A DNA stretch of 64,000 nt. Origin: Bryum argenteum (Eukaryota; Streptophyta; Bryopsida; Bryales; Bryaceae). Location of the stretch: the NCBI GenBank assembly GCA_037043015.1, contig CM073322.1:32297864-32361863 (forward strand). The letters run 5' to 3'. Below, piece by piece: positions 46,490-59,148 of this stretch; within the stretch, counting starts at the first letter, position 1; each line of letters begins with the position of its first letter. The notes under the pieces were generated by a model, which had not been told where the DNA came from, ran no database searches, and was given only the letters and a program-made list of their open reading frames with translations. The position numbers and the translations under genes were made by a program.

Positions 46490-46756
46490 TTAACCCCTAA
46501 AGGTCCAAGAAAGCGGAAATCGCTTTTTGGAATTTCCGCAGGAGAAAATTCAGCCAACTTTGACCATTATAATCTCAAAATAGGAGAAAAATTAACGGTT
46601 CAAATTTGACATTCGAGAAAAGGGTCAAGTTAACTTCAAGATCCTACGGTTGGATCTTCTAATCAATGCTTAGATTGAGTTTCTTTGCACCAGAAGTAGA
46701 AGAAGGTTCTTTTTGATAATTTAAACAATTTTGTATCAAGGACCTTTAGGGGTTAA
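46490..46756. mobile_element. TTAA-flanked MITE, family 2, copy 1
   Basis: The left end is TTAACCCCTAAAGGTCC and the right end is its exact reverse complement. The terminal inverted repeat is a perfect 13 bp inside TTAA on both sides. The interior is about 230 bp and non-coding. A near-identical copy is at 60239-60506. Confidence 0.75.
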
Positions 46757-46975
46757 AAAATATGAAGTATTTATTTCCAATTTGCACACTCTTACTTCAC
46801 CTTGATTGACAATCAATGTTGAAAGTGGTAATCATACAAAAAAAACAAGTCGTTCCAAAATGCTTTCAATTAGCCCCTACCCACCTCTTGAAACTAAAAA
46901 TTGGCATGTCAATATTCTCTAAACAATCCTTGTGCCATGCTAAGTGTACCACCTTCGAGCATCCTTTGAGCTCTC

Positions 46976-47117
46976 GGCCTAAAAAGCCCACATGACAAGG
47001 GGGATGGTGAGCCATGACAAATGTCTAGTGCTTTTAAAGGGAGCATGGCCTAAAAAGCCCACATGACAAGGGGGATGGTGAGCCATGACAAATGTCTAGT
47101 GCTTTTAAAGGGAGCAT
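46976..47117. repeat. 71-bp tandem duplication
   Basis: The unit beginning GGCCTAAAAAGCCCACATGA at 46976 is repeated with no visible change from 47047 to 47117. This suggests a recent duplication. Confidence 0.95.
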
Positions 47118-47276
47118 GCTCCAATGCCAATCGTACTTGAAGAGACCAAGCAAGAATAATGCGGTCAACGATTCCAACTTACAAGAGAGTTGACTACTCT
47201 TTGGCGTGAGAAAATGAACTCTTTGCAAACGATTTGGAATGACAAGACCGGAAGGAGGATAGTAATCTCTCGCGCT

Positions 47277-47480
47277 CCATAAGCAAACCTTGTCAGCGTG
47301 CCTCTTCGCAACTCTGTGCAAAGCCATTCAGAATGACAAGACTGGGAGGATAGCGATCTCCCCTCTTCCATAAGCAAACCTTGTCGGGGCGCCTTTTCAC
47401 AACCTGCCACGCCACGAGTTCTTTGCAAGCCATCCCGTCCTCCATAAGCAAACCTTGTCGGGGCGCCTCTTCGTAACTTG
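47277..47480. repeat. three spaced copies of a 40-bp block
   Basis: CCATAAGCAAACCTTGTC starts at 47277, 47368 and 47442. Each copy is followed by a (G/A)GCG(C/T)GCCT(C/T)TTC-like stretch. Between the copies a TTTGCAAGCCAT-like phrase and AATGACAAGAC(C/T)GG also recur. It appears to be a decayed tandem repeat. Confidence 0.8.
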
Positions 47481-50152
47481 TCACACCAAGAGCTATTTGC
47501 AAGCCACTTGTTGTACGGCACTAGACTAGGGATACTCTAATCCAAACCTCTTGCAATGTGGAGGGACACTCTAGAGAGACCATGAGGGTCAGTCTAGTCT
47601 AGCCTAGAGAGCTTTAAACCAAGTTGTGACATTCAATAACAACTTCCAAAAGTGACCCACAATTAGGGTTTCTCGTGGGTGATCCGACCCCGCCTGCGGA
47701 TAACAGATGACTCAGAAAAAAGGGTAGTATTCATGAACACACGTGCTTTTTCTTGCCAAAAAGGTGAGAATACTCTCTCTTTTCCCAGCAGTAAAGCGCT
47801 CCAAATTCTTTTAAATTCTTGGAACAGATAAAGGAAAGGGTAATGGGAATATACAGTAGTACAGGAATAATATGTGAATGATAATAACTTCTTATCTGAA
47901 ATACGCTCATACGTATGGCCAAGATTGTGATTGAATGTGGTGGTTCCACATGAGGGATATGGTCATTAGCCAGATTGGCCATGACTCATCAGTACCCCTT
48001 GTCATAGGTCATAGGCCACCGGCCCTTTTCTATCCATCCTTTCTGTAAAGTGGCAGCAGCAACCTTTCGTTTAATGTTCCCCATTTAAGGCAAAAATGAC
48101 CCCTGCTTGCTCTGAAACACCCACTGTAGAATCAATTGAAAAGGTTAAAATTGGGAGGTTCAAACTTGTGTGGTCATTGAAGATTGTCATTTATATAAGT
48201 TAGAAGTAATCATTCGCTTGTGAGAATCTAATTAATGTGTTAGTAGATTGCTAGTAGCGCTAAGAGGAAATGGTCCAAGATGGAGGTTTTGAAATTTAGT
48301 TCTCTTATTCAGGGTGCCTTTAGTTGACTTGGAATTTTTTTTATTTTGTTCAATCTGTGTGATGTTTTAGAAGTTGATTTTAGTCTTGTTATGTACTCGG
48401 TCATAGGTGATTTATTCAATAAATAGTATCGTACATAGGATTGTAATTGATGTTTTTGCAGTTTGCCTTTGGAGAGGGTTGTACGGGGTTTGAGTGGGGT
48501 TGGAGGTCGCTCCGAGCTTTGATGGCCTGAGAAACCAGTATGGTCCTTCGTAAAGAATGTTTGACCTCCGCAGTTTTTCCTCCTTACTCTGTGACTGTAG
48601 TGGCCCAGAAGTGTGCATGGGTTTTTTGGCCAATTTGCATGATTGTTGCCCCAAGTGGAGCTTTTGCGGACACGACAACTTGAGGACCATGGCGGCTCCC
48701 TCCAAGCACAACACTAATAGCCCGTAACTCCCCGTTTGCATGCCCATTTGCCACTACTAATGATGCCCTAACAAATGCAGTATTGATGTAACGTACACAT
48801 TATCCAGGATAGATCAAACAAACAGTCTATTTACACCAACATTAGGAGAGGAGTGGTGTACTTATTTTCCAAAAAACGTCTTGATGAATACCTTGCGTAT
48901 GTTTGGAACAAGAAAATGTGTTTGTTGAAGCATGAAATTACATGCAAATACGATATTCATCATCCAGACTAAAAGCTTGTGAGAACTATTTGAGGTTATG
49001 CATCGACATAGGTGAAACAAACTAAGAAGGAAAACTTATTTTTGAAGTAGTGTTTTACAAAAAAAAAAAAAATACAACATGACAAACCAATATGCTGTTG
49101 TGTTTCTCTTTTACCCCCAGTATGTCCTCTCAGGACTTTTCCCACATGTCCTCTCTATTATTTTAATGATGAGGTACTTAGGTGTACCCTAAATATGATA
49201 TTATGAAATGAGACATAACGGGAGTGTACAACTAATGACTACCCTATAATATTGGAAAACCATTCGATTGTTGAAATGATGAACTAGCATGTGGATTTGT
49301 TGCGACAGTCTAGAGCTCCTTGTGATTGTAACGGCATGTTCTGAAATGAATGAAGTTTCATCCTTCCCCCGCGCCAGCTATAAATATACTGAACTCATAA
49401 CTAATATGCAAGAAATGGAGAATTTAAACAAAACAGGAGCTACAACAGAGCAGCTTTACGGTAAATACTCGAGTGTCACCCGGGTAATTGTGCAGGACCG
49501 GGGGACAGCAACTGAAGCACATAATTGCACCGCGATAAAACCCCATCCTCCGGGTCGAATTCAAATCGTCAGTACTCAGGAATCTTGTTGGAGGGGGAAT
49601 TAAACGAGATTTGAGATATTGGCTCACCTCGGTCGGGTCAAGACAGCGCCAGAGATTGGATTCTGCAGACCCTGTTCCTGCATGCGCTGTCTAATTCAAC
49701 GTTGAAGATTGTATTAGACGCTGAAGATAGTATGCGCAGAGGGAGGATATCAGACATACAGGTACTGATGCTGCCCTTGATAGAAGTACTCGAAATTTGA
49801 CAAAAAAAACACTCGGTAGAGTAGGAGGAAAGTCTGGCTTCAGATAATAAGCTGAGATAGACATTAAGTCCAATATTTACAAAGGGGATAGTTTCTGTTG
49901 CGCATACCCCGTCCAGAGGCGACGACTCAAATGGATATGTACACCGGCATCTGAAGGAGGAATCCCCCATCTTCTCAGCACTTCCCCTACATTTTCTGTA
50001 CAGAAGCTTAGACAGCTTCAAGAATGGGAGACGTAAGCTACAGTAAGCTGGGTCTAGAGAACAAATGGCAACCGTTTGTAGAGAATTTGTACGCGGTCGA
50101 TGACGACTGGGGTGCGCCGTCGGATCATTGGAATGTGTTTCCAGCATTATCT
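47481..50152. other. intergenic and 3' flank of the ACR gene
   Basis: No gene supported. A 169-codon minus-strand frame at 49638-50147 lies directly downstream of the ACR stop and is probably untranslated 3' sequence. Confidence 0.45.
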
Positions 50153-51975
50153 TTAAGCAACTGCACTTGAACGCCCATACATGTTCGTAAGCCCATAGAT
50201 GAAGCGCTCTGAAGTTCGGAAGAGGCCACCAAGAGATAACTTCGAGGTAGGAAGTTCCGGTTCCGGTCGAGGGAGGCCTTTCACCTTGAGAGAATGGCCG
50301 ATCGACTTTCGCATAGACTCAACAATCTTCATGTCCACCGGACAACCAGAGGCGTCGATGACATAGAACACATTAACGGCTTTGTCTTCCCGTGTTGTGA
50401 CGTCCGCACGGGCAACTGAAAGGCCATTTTCACGAAACACTCTTGTCACGTCCGACAAGAGACCTACTCGGTCGTTCATACAAAGCTCAAGTCTCAGACC
50501 CTGTAAAACGAGAAACTGATCAGTACACTTGTTCTGAGAACCCATGGTACTACACGTAGCAAACGACAGCTACCGCTACGCATTAGTGTTGTCTCAACAT
50601 TAAATGAATGGCGCAAGCAGTACCTCGGTGGTCCTTCGATCGATGGCAGCCTCAAGACACCCTTTCAAATGTTGCTCAGCTGCAGTGTCGAGGGTGCACC
50701 CGTTGACGTGACGTATGTAAAACTCCTGAGTTGTGTCAGGTCCCGGAGAATTAATCAATGCGTGATAAATCACGTATTGCATGTCAGTCAGGGTGCAGAC
50801 GATATCAAACAGGAGCTTCGGCCGATCCTTGCACTGGATACTTATCATGGTATATCCACGTTCGTTTCTCTTGATTTGGATCTTTGGTGGCTTCCCATTA
50901 GCAAGCCGAGAACTTTCTGCCTCATACTCTCTATCGTCATACATTAACTGGTGGAGTCGCCTCTCCACATGTGTGATCTCCGTGGCGTACTCTATCTTAC
51001 ACCTCGCAACTTCATCATCGTAATCCCCTTTCACGACCCTCGACAACTGCTCCTTAATACTTTCGAGCTTGGACTGGCAGTCGATAGGACGACAGGTTGT
51101 CATGTCAGTGAAGTAGATAACCGAGGCGACCCTTTGATTGTGTGTCCACACCTCAGCAGCGTTAACATTGCAACCCATGCTCGTGAGTACCGCCGAAACT
51201 TCGGAGAGCAATCCTGGTCTATCTGGCCCTGTAAGCTCGATCACCGTATACTCAGAAAATACAAGCCCGGTTGAGCGACGGAGCAAATCGGCAGACGATT
51301 TCTCTCGCTTAGTCCTGTATCCCAGTGACTGCAAAACGAAACCACGCAGACTGTTAAAAGCTACGTACACGAAGAAAATCATAGATCGAAAATTGAGGCT
51401 TTCAGAGTTGCTTGTACACATGTACTAGGGCTGTAGTAGATTATACCTTCTGAATATATTGAATACTTTCTTGATCACTAATCTTGCGACCGGCTTGATC
51501 GACGACGTGGAATACTGCAAAAGTACATACTGCAGGATATGAGTGCAGTAGGATGACATAGTTTCAGAAGAAAAGCCACTGCGGAAGCCAATCTCAAAGA
51601 CCAGGTTCTTTCTCAGCTTGAGAGATGAACTCACCATCCATGAACCACCCGCCATCAGAGAAGATGTCAGACTTCGTAATTGTCAAATCGAGGTCTGTAA
51701 GAACTTGCACGACATTTAGAAGTATGCCATGCCTGTTCGCGCTGTGGACTTTCACGACGGTAGCGTTCTCGTACGTGTCATTTTCAATAGTCACTCTGCG
51801 AAAATCACAATGACTGCCAGTCAGATTGAGTCGCAGTGCAATCAGAAGTAGAGATACTGAAAACGTCTGAGCGGGAAAACAAGTCCACTCGAAGCCCGAC
51901 ATACCTTGGAGTATTGAAAGTGGAACACGAAGTCTCGTAATCGGGATCGAAGTAAGGCCACCTCGGGTTGTCCAT
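50153..51975 (-). CDS. ACR protein with four ACT domains
   Basis: Five exons on the minus strand (51905-51975, 51635-51795, 51447-51514, 50624-51328 and 50153-50500) join with matching phases into 450 aa, the usual length of plant ACR proteins. Four ACT domains are visible. ACT1 is about 36-95 (ATVVKVHSANRHGILLNVVQ). ACT2 is about 127-185 (YTVIELTGPDRPGLLSEVSA). ACT3 is about 259-320 (YTMISIQCKDRPKLLFDIV). ACT4 is about 337-410 (LRLELCMNDRVGLLSDVTRV). The N-terminus, MDNPRWPYFDPDYE, is also family-like. ACT domains bind amino acids. ACR proteins are thought to be regulators without catalytic domains, possibly sensing amino acids or nitrogen status. The upstream 1 kb probably contains the leader. 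Confidence 0.9.
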
Positions 51976-53400
51976 GGCTACAAAGTCACCTGCACTTCCT
52001 TACAACGCCTGAATAATGGTTTGGGACGGACGGCAATGGATCAACCGACGCAGGGGTACTAGGACGCTGAAGTCCAGGATCCAACTTCGGTTCGTTGATC
52101 CAATCAGGATGGTAACTCTGCAACAACAATACAAGATAAGTCTTCCAAACAAGAAATCAAACTCATCCGAAGGTTCAGAACCAGACTGCAAGTTTGGAGC
52201 ACTTGCAACTATCTGAGAATCAACCAACACAGCCATTACAGGAAAGTATTCATTAAAGCCGAACCAACCAGTGCCACTACCTGGTCCTTTGATCACCACC
52301 GATTTCGTCGTTAGCACACCAGTCCTGTCCGGACTAATCTGGCGCTGTGACTTCCTATCAAGTTCGTAATAGTTTTGAGGACTATCGAGACTTAGACAAC
52401 AATATGGAGCTTCTTCACATATCGGCGAGAGAAACCGTCTGAAACAGAGGTTTTAATGACCAAACCAGCGCTCTGACTCCCCATCTAAAATAAGTGAAAA
52501 TTAAACTGTCAAAGTATTTAAGTCACGGTTTCTTCCAGATCTCAAAACTCCAACACTGTGCAGACAATCGGGAGTTTCGAGATTGAACAAGCTCGCTCTG
52601 AAGTTCCTCGTTTTCAGTCTCAAACCACCACTACCGATCTAATCAGAAAGAAATCAAACTCGCTCTGAGAATTTCCCGCCACTTGCTTGCTTGTGGATTA
52701 TCTGCTACCACCTCAACGCGTTAACCGTTACGTTTCGTCGTTCAACTCTCGTCTTGTGAGCAGGCTTTAGGAGATTGCGCAGTGTCTCGTTTTCACTCTC
52801 AGAAGCACACACACACAGCTATGCAAGTGTCGTCTCTACCGAAAGTGCGTAGGCAATGATTCAACGGTGGTGCCACGATAATGTGGTAACACGCAGAGAG
52901 AGCTGGCAGGTTCGTAGCAAGAGGGATGGATCACGGCGATCGAGAAGAGTGGCGCTCACGACAGTAAGGTAAGGGCGCCAATAGTTTGACTGGCTCTAAC
53001 GCATGAACAAACCCTATCAGACCACGAGCGACGGGTGCAACCGAAAGCTTCTTGCAGCATCAGAAGTGCACACAACAGGCTGTAAGCGTAGTGGGGCTAC
53101 ACAATGGCTTGGACACTGATTCCCACACATGACTTTTGAACAAGGCGACCCAGCACAGCATTAGGCCTCTTACCCTCTTTCCCGCGGTCCGCCCCTTTCC
53201 GGTCTCCGGTCACCGCGAAAAAGCGCGCTCTAGTTGGTGCACCCCTACTAGTAACTTAATCACCCCGCCCGCCTTGTTTAAATACCATACCTCTTCTTGT
53301 ACCCTCCCCTACGTATTTTTGGTCATAAGCTCAGCCTGGATATTTATTAACCGTACGCTGTTTTTCCTTTCTAAATTGAATGGCCTCCATGTTTAGTGAA
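51976..53400. other. leader and promoter region of the ACR gene
   Basis: Only short frames. The 5' leader of the minus-strand gene probably lies here, possibly with an intron. I could not place its splice sites or a TATA box reliably. Confidence 0.4.
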
Positions 53401-56023
53401 GTGGTAAAAAGGCCCCATTTGTTGCCATGATCATTTCCCCTGACCTAATTGTACTTATTCTTTCCTTTAGTGTGGAGCATGGAAAAAAGAGTTGGAAGAT
53501 TTAATGTCTAAAAAACCATTATATTTTAGTTTTACCTAATTGTACTTGTTATTTGATTTAGTATGGGAAAAAGGGAGTTTGTGGCGGTACCAGCATCTGG
53601 TGATATGATACAATGGCAACTTTGGTGGAGTGGAGAGGGGTGGTGTCAACCGTGAGATAAAGAGGCAATTACTGTTGGCCTTTGAGAATGAGCCTTCCGC
53701 AACCCAGAATCTTCAAGGATCTTCCTCTTCAATGTAGTACTGGGGCTTGGCAATTAATCTGTACACGTCCCAGAGACGATCATGCTTACGCCCTGCAATA
53801 TCGAAAATAATGTTTTAAAACGCAAGATGAGAGGATTTGTATTAGAAAACCAATTTAAAACAGTTTTTTGTCATGAAAGATCTCAGAGTCTCTGACGTAA
53901 GATAGAGGAAGTAGAAACCCTCTGCATGCTTTTGCAGTTATTGGTCCAAAACCCAAATCAGACAGGGAGGAGTTGCCATGGCATTGAACCCAGTACCAGA
54001 TCATTCAGGCATGTGGGGAGCGGATATGCAAGTGTGGTCCTCTACAACAACTGCTCAAAGACTTGATTATGGACACCATTGGTATCAGATCTTTTCTGTT
54101 AGAGCATCGCCAATGCGACCCCGCCAAGGTGCCCGTCAATGGCAAATGGTGGGGCGGGTGTCGATGCACCCCATTTGCCATGCGCTTCGCCCCCTCCAAG
54201 GGCCGGGAGGTTGCCATCTTGCTCCCGGTCACGTCATCGCAAATTGATTTGGCTTACCGAACTAAGCTTCCGCTACACGTCGTTGAACCTACTTGGGACA
54301 TCTCAGGGATGCCACGATGGCACGGTGATGCACAAATGACATCTAAATTTGCTCTTGAAGCAAAAGGTGGCATGGGTACCAACTTGCCTTAAGCGGCTTT
54401 GCGTGGATAAGGGAGTGTCGATTGCGTGTTTCCTTGTCAAGACGCACTGAAGGGTCATGAAGCCCCCCAAAGTCCAAGGGACTTGACCACCACTCTAAAT
54501 GACCTTTGGTAGGGAAAGCATTGTTGATACTATTACGGCCGCTTTTACACAATGGGCCAAATTATTGATTAAGCCAATTTATGGTCAAATCCTCTCTTTT
54601 GATTGGCCTCCTTTTAGAAATTGGCGAGAAGGGCTTTAAATGTGGAGTCAAGGCCAATTTTCTGAAACTATCATAGCTTGTGGAGGACAAGCTATGAGAT
54701 CAACCTGTGGTCCAAAAGTTGGGAGATGCAACAATGGAAGGCCAATTCTCCCATTGCTTGATTTCACTACAAATTCATTATTTCACTAAAATCATTTAAT
54801 GTGAAAAAATCAAAAATATGGATTGTAGCTAATAATACGAACTAGCCCCATGGCCTAGTTTTTTCCTTTTCCAAATTGGTCCTCCAAGGGCTTTACACAT
54901 TGGCCCCCACCTTATAATTAGTTTAATGTGTTCTCCAAGCCGTCCTCTCGACCAATTGGGCTCAAAATGTGAGTGAAGATTTCTTGATCTCGAATCCCCA
55001 TGTAAAGCGTCCCTCTACCCAATTCTAGAATCTCCCTATTGTGTAAAACTCCACCAATAAAATACTGATTGTTTCAACCAAAATAAAGAAAATCGCCAAT
55101 GAAAAAAGGTAAAGCCTAACAAAGCTGAACCCCCAACACTTGGTGAGGTGGACTGCACCACTAGGGCGAGACCTCCATTTTGCTTTTTGTTCCAAAAGTG
55201 GCTCCAATCTTAAAAATAGTCACGGAGATGATGGTATCCAAGCCTCCATGATGGGGCGGGCGGTGACAGAGGATGATTTTCATCCAACATTCATCTGTAT
55301 TCCGGGAGGTGGAAAAGGCAGAGGGTGTGCACGGGCAGCCAAGTGGTAGAGGGGATGAAGTTATGCTGACCGCCGAGTGCCCGCTCGCCATTAATACCCA
55401 TAATAATATCCCACTAGCACAATACCTGAGTAACCTGACCTCCCCACTGTTGCCTTTCACCACAGCCCGGCCGGTACTATTGTTTACAGTACAGTCATAT
55501 GAATAATATAAAATCTACACCAACTCTGACTGTAGCCTCCTTCCAACATGAACACGCCACTACACCCTTTGTTTAATCGTTCACAATCATTGAATGAACG
55601 ATGCTGCACTTTCAAAGGTAAAAAGTTTAAAAAACAACATACAGTGTAAGTTATTACTGCAGGACTTTATCACCTTTTGAAATTATTTATAGTACCAGGA
55701 CTTTTTTATTTGGATTCCATTGTGTCCAGGGTTTACCATGCAGGAACGGAGTTCTCACTGTGACGGACTTCCCTTGTTCGAGGTTTACCACGACTTCTTC
55801 CGTCTCCGGAGTCTTGGGATTTACCAGGACTTTTGACCAATGTATGGGGTGCCTCTTCAAGTTTGAAAGTTTGTTTTTCTTATTGATAAATATCTTACAA
55901 AATACCTGAGTATCACATGCAGTATATTCATTATCCTAGTGGAAAAGTATGGTATTTTTACCAAGCTAAATGACTCTTTTCATAAAAATTTCTATGTGAA
56001 AGAAGACATTCTTAGTGGAGGTA
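53401..56023. other. intergenic, no gene seen
   Basis: A GC-rich block at 54,080-54,260 begins TTAGAGCATCGCCAATGCG, a phrase often found at ends of plant MITEs, but I found no matching right end. At 55,670-55,830 short copies of TTACCA(G/C)GACTT occur several times. Confidence 0.35.
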
Positions 56024-56767
56024 TTAACCCTAGAACGTCGGAGCCCATAACCGTGGCGTGAACTTTGATATGTCTTACTCTGAATCCTCCATTTCGCCAC
56101 TTTACCTGAAAGTAAAATATTTTATTTTATTTTTCGTAGATGTGATCACATGCTTTTCATATGCTTGTAAAATTTCAGATTTTTTGGGAAGATTTGAAAT
56201 TCAAGTGAATTTTCAAAGAAAAACCAAAAATAATTCATATCAAATACAAATCACTTTCAAAAAATCTGAAATTTTTGGAATAAGGGGACATTGTAGTGAA
56301 GAATAGCATGGTGTAATCCATGGTTTCGTGTCATGCTATATTTGAAAATTGAGAAAGAGACCCTATAGGCATGTAAACTTAAGGTGTCGAGAAATCACTA
56401 GATATTAGGAATTTCTTGAAATTCTAACTTGGAGTAAAACAAGACTTGGTAAGATTCATTTTATGAATTGAGCTTGAACTCAAAAGAGATCATTTAGTTG
56501 CCTAAATTTGAGACTTAATAAAAGTAGGAAAAAGTTGCAAAAATGCACTGTGTGGTGACTTGTTTTTAACCATTCTTTCAACTTTCATACCACATGTGAT
56601 CTTAGGAAATACCTTAAATGACCTCAAATGAATTCCATGATATGCTATTATCATTCATAAATCCAATTACAAAAATCATGAATGAAATTCATCCCGCAAT
56701 AATAGGTTACAGTGAAAATGTTCTGTTCATCGGACATAAAATGGCCGCTCCGACGTTCCAGGGTTAA
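56024..56767. mobile_element. TTAA-flanked MITE, family 1 (piggyBac-like termini)
   Basis: The element spans 56028-56763 (736 bp) and is bordered by TTAA at 56024-56027 and 56764-56767. Terminal inverted repeats of 17 bp match at 16 positions: CCCTAGAACGTCGGAGC on the left, and CCCTGGAACGTCGGAGC read inward from the right. An internal 16-bp inverted pair (AAATTTCAGATTTTTT at 56170, complement at 56259) could form a stem. There is no long ORF. TTAA target duplication and CCCT-starting ends are the hallmark of piggyBac-type elements. Confidence 0.7.
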
Positions 56768-56784
56768 TGAAGATCCTCTTTGGT

Positions 56785-57060
56785 GGAAATCAGTTTACGG
56801 CTACAAGAGAGTTGTTGATAGGTGTTACATGAAGGTTAGCGTTCTTCACGGAAAGTTACCCAATACACTCTTTTGAGATTAGTGTTCACTTTGCGTCGCC
56901 TTTGCAATCAATACTCTTGTCTTTTCTTCAATCCACCAATTGCAACAAACTCTTTCACTTACAAGAAACTTTACATATTCTCAGATTTAGGATTATGTTT
57001 TGAGAATTAGTGTTATAACACTATGGTGACATTGTCCGCAATTTACATTGGGAACACTAA
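56785..57060. repeat. dispersed repeat, copy 1 (second copy at 63130-63440)
   Basis: Shares with 63130-63440 the phrases TTAGTGTTCACTTTG, CTTGTCT(T/C)TTCTTCAA, TACAAGAAACTTT-like and AACACTATGGTGAC, in the same order and strand. It is non-coding. Confidence 0.65.
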
Positions 57061-58699
57061 TCAAGAACTCATGAGTAGTAATTCTAGTTGCCGATTTGAA
57101 TTCCCTCATGACAATGCAATGCAATGCAGAGGATTATAGCTGGATGATCTCAAAATATATACTTCCCCGACACCTGCAGGCTACTACACTGCTTGGTGTC
57201 CTGCGAATCCATGATAGCAAGGAATTTCCTTCCACAAGAATCTGGTCGCCGAATGATGTTCATCTGGTGACACCAGGAAATCCCGAAATGGGTTGGTTCT
57301 TGTAGCTAGTCGTGTTCAGAAACGATCGAATGAGCAAGGAAATCAGCAACCCATCGCCGTTTGAAAGGGCAGTGGTGAGATGAGACTGCGATGAGCTGCA
57401 ATGAAGGCAGTTGTGAAATGAGCAGGAAAAACCGGCAATAAATTTAATGGGGGAGGGACTCTTTTCGGCTGTGTCACCGGCAAGAGGATGTTGGTTGGTC
57501 CAGCCCGTCCAGGACGCCAGGGAACTAAAGATAGAAAGAGAAGAGGCAACTGGGGGTGAAAATGAGTTTGCCAGTTATTGGATTTTAGCTGTCCAGAGGC
57601 AAAAGGGGGGGAGCAGCGCGCAGAGGTAACGGAACTTGCTCTTGTCCTTATGCAGGACAACAGTGGGTATTATCCAGCGTGTGCAATGGTGGGGCATAGC
57701 TAAACTGGATGGAGTGGAGCGCTGGCGATGATATTTGGGAGGCTGGCCGGGACTCGGCGCTAGAGCTCGACGATGCAGAAGCGAGCCATGATGGACGACC
57801 CCGATGCGCCGGCCAAGTGGCATCATGCTGCCCTGCATCTGCCAGTTACTGTAGTTCGCCTTGTGCTGCTGCTGCTGCCTCCATCCCTCCAGCCCTCCAG
57901 GGCTGCTGCTATTCGATCTATCGATCGTGTCGTCCCGTGCGCTGGGAGTGTGGCCTTGCGTTCGTTGCGTTCCGCGGTCGTGTGCCGGACCCTTGGGCCG
58001 GCTTGCTAATCATGGCCCAAACATAAACATTCCCGAGCATCTACGCTTCTATTTCTCATGTTTATGCACTGTACTAGCCTCCGGTTGATAACTAAACCAA
58101 TGCTGTACCAGCCGCGTACCCCCTCCCCTCCCACGTTCACTGGCGTTCATTAATTTGGTCCTTCCTCTCCCTCCCACTCCCACTTCCTCCTCAGATGGGG
58201 GCTATGTGTCTGTCACTCCCTTCAGGTCCGTACCTGCCAACTTCATCCATCCTATACTTTCTTTTCTTTGATGTTTTTAGATGCACAATTTAAACAAGCA
58301 CTCTTTTGTCGCTAAAAGAGAAGTCATTTCTGACGTTACTTTTTTGGCAATTATTGCAATACTATATTTCAGTGTTAGTGTAGTGGAGAAGTGTGGTATT
58401 TCCACAAAGCTGAATAACTAATTCCATTAGAATTTCTATCAAGTTTGGTAGAATGAGAATACTATGGTCAGAATATTGATGGAGAGCTTGGTGGAAATAC
58501 CACAATTTTCAATGGTGTTGTGATCAATTGTTTCACCCTGAGAGCTTAAAAGGTTCTAATATGTCCGTTCATAGTTTGGTTAGGCTCCGAAATGCTCAGA
58601 TTTTTGACCATGAATACTCAAGAATCTTTGTATCTTTCCAGCAAGGTTGTTTGTACTTCATAAATCCTCAAACTTTACAAGTTACTAAAATTTGAGCCA
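57061..58699. other. intergenic, no gene seen
   Basis: A GC-richer stretch at 57,350-58,200 stays open in several frames on both strands, but no motif or splice pattern supports a gene. It could be a promoter or noncoding exon. Confidence 0.4.
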
Positions 58700-59110
58700 A
58701 CAATTGAAGTTGAAATTCAACCGTGGATGAAAAGGATATGCCTCCTCAAGGACCAAATTTAATCTAAACATTTTTGAGTAAATGAACAATATTGTAGATC
58801 GAATTCCAAAATTGTTCACATTGAATATTCCAGCTAAGAAGCTCTTGCATTTCATCTTAAGTTCATACTTGCATTTAAGAATTCATGAATAATTAATTTT
58901 GATTTCACATAATTGGGTTGTAATGGAAAACCGATGTTAGAAAACCTTGAAACAAAAGTTGAATTCACTATATTACCTTCCATGAACTCTTGCTCTCTTA
59001 AATGGACGCAAAAGAATTTCCTCGCAAAGTATACTTGATTTCGGAGCCAATCTAACAATTTTGGTAGAGAATGGATTTCAAGTAAAGAAGCTTTAGCTCT
59101 TCAAGTAGTC
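58700..59110. repeat. partial third copy of the A/B repeat
   Basis: Resembles the right half of the 35150-36085 repeat (AACCGTGGATGAAAAGGATA, GTTGTAATGGAAAACCG and a GCTTTAGCTCTTCAAG end). It is more diverged and directly abuts copy B. Confidence 0.45.
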
Positions 59111-59148
59111 AATTTTTATGTCCATTTTCAACACCATGGACGTACATT

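Noticed and set aside
49638..50147. 169-codon minus-strand frame just after the ACR stop
   Set aside because: No recognisable motif. Its position fits the 3' untranslated region of the ACR transcript.
54080..54260. Possible MITE starting TTAGAGCATCGCCAATGCG
   Set aside because: Only one end resembles known MITE termini. I found no inverted partner or target duplication.
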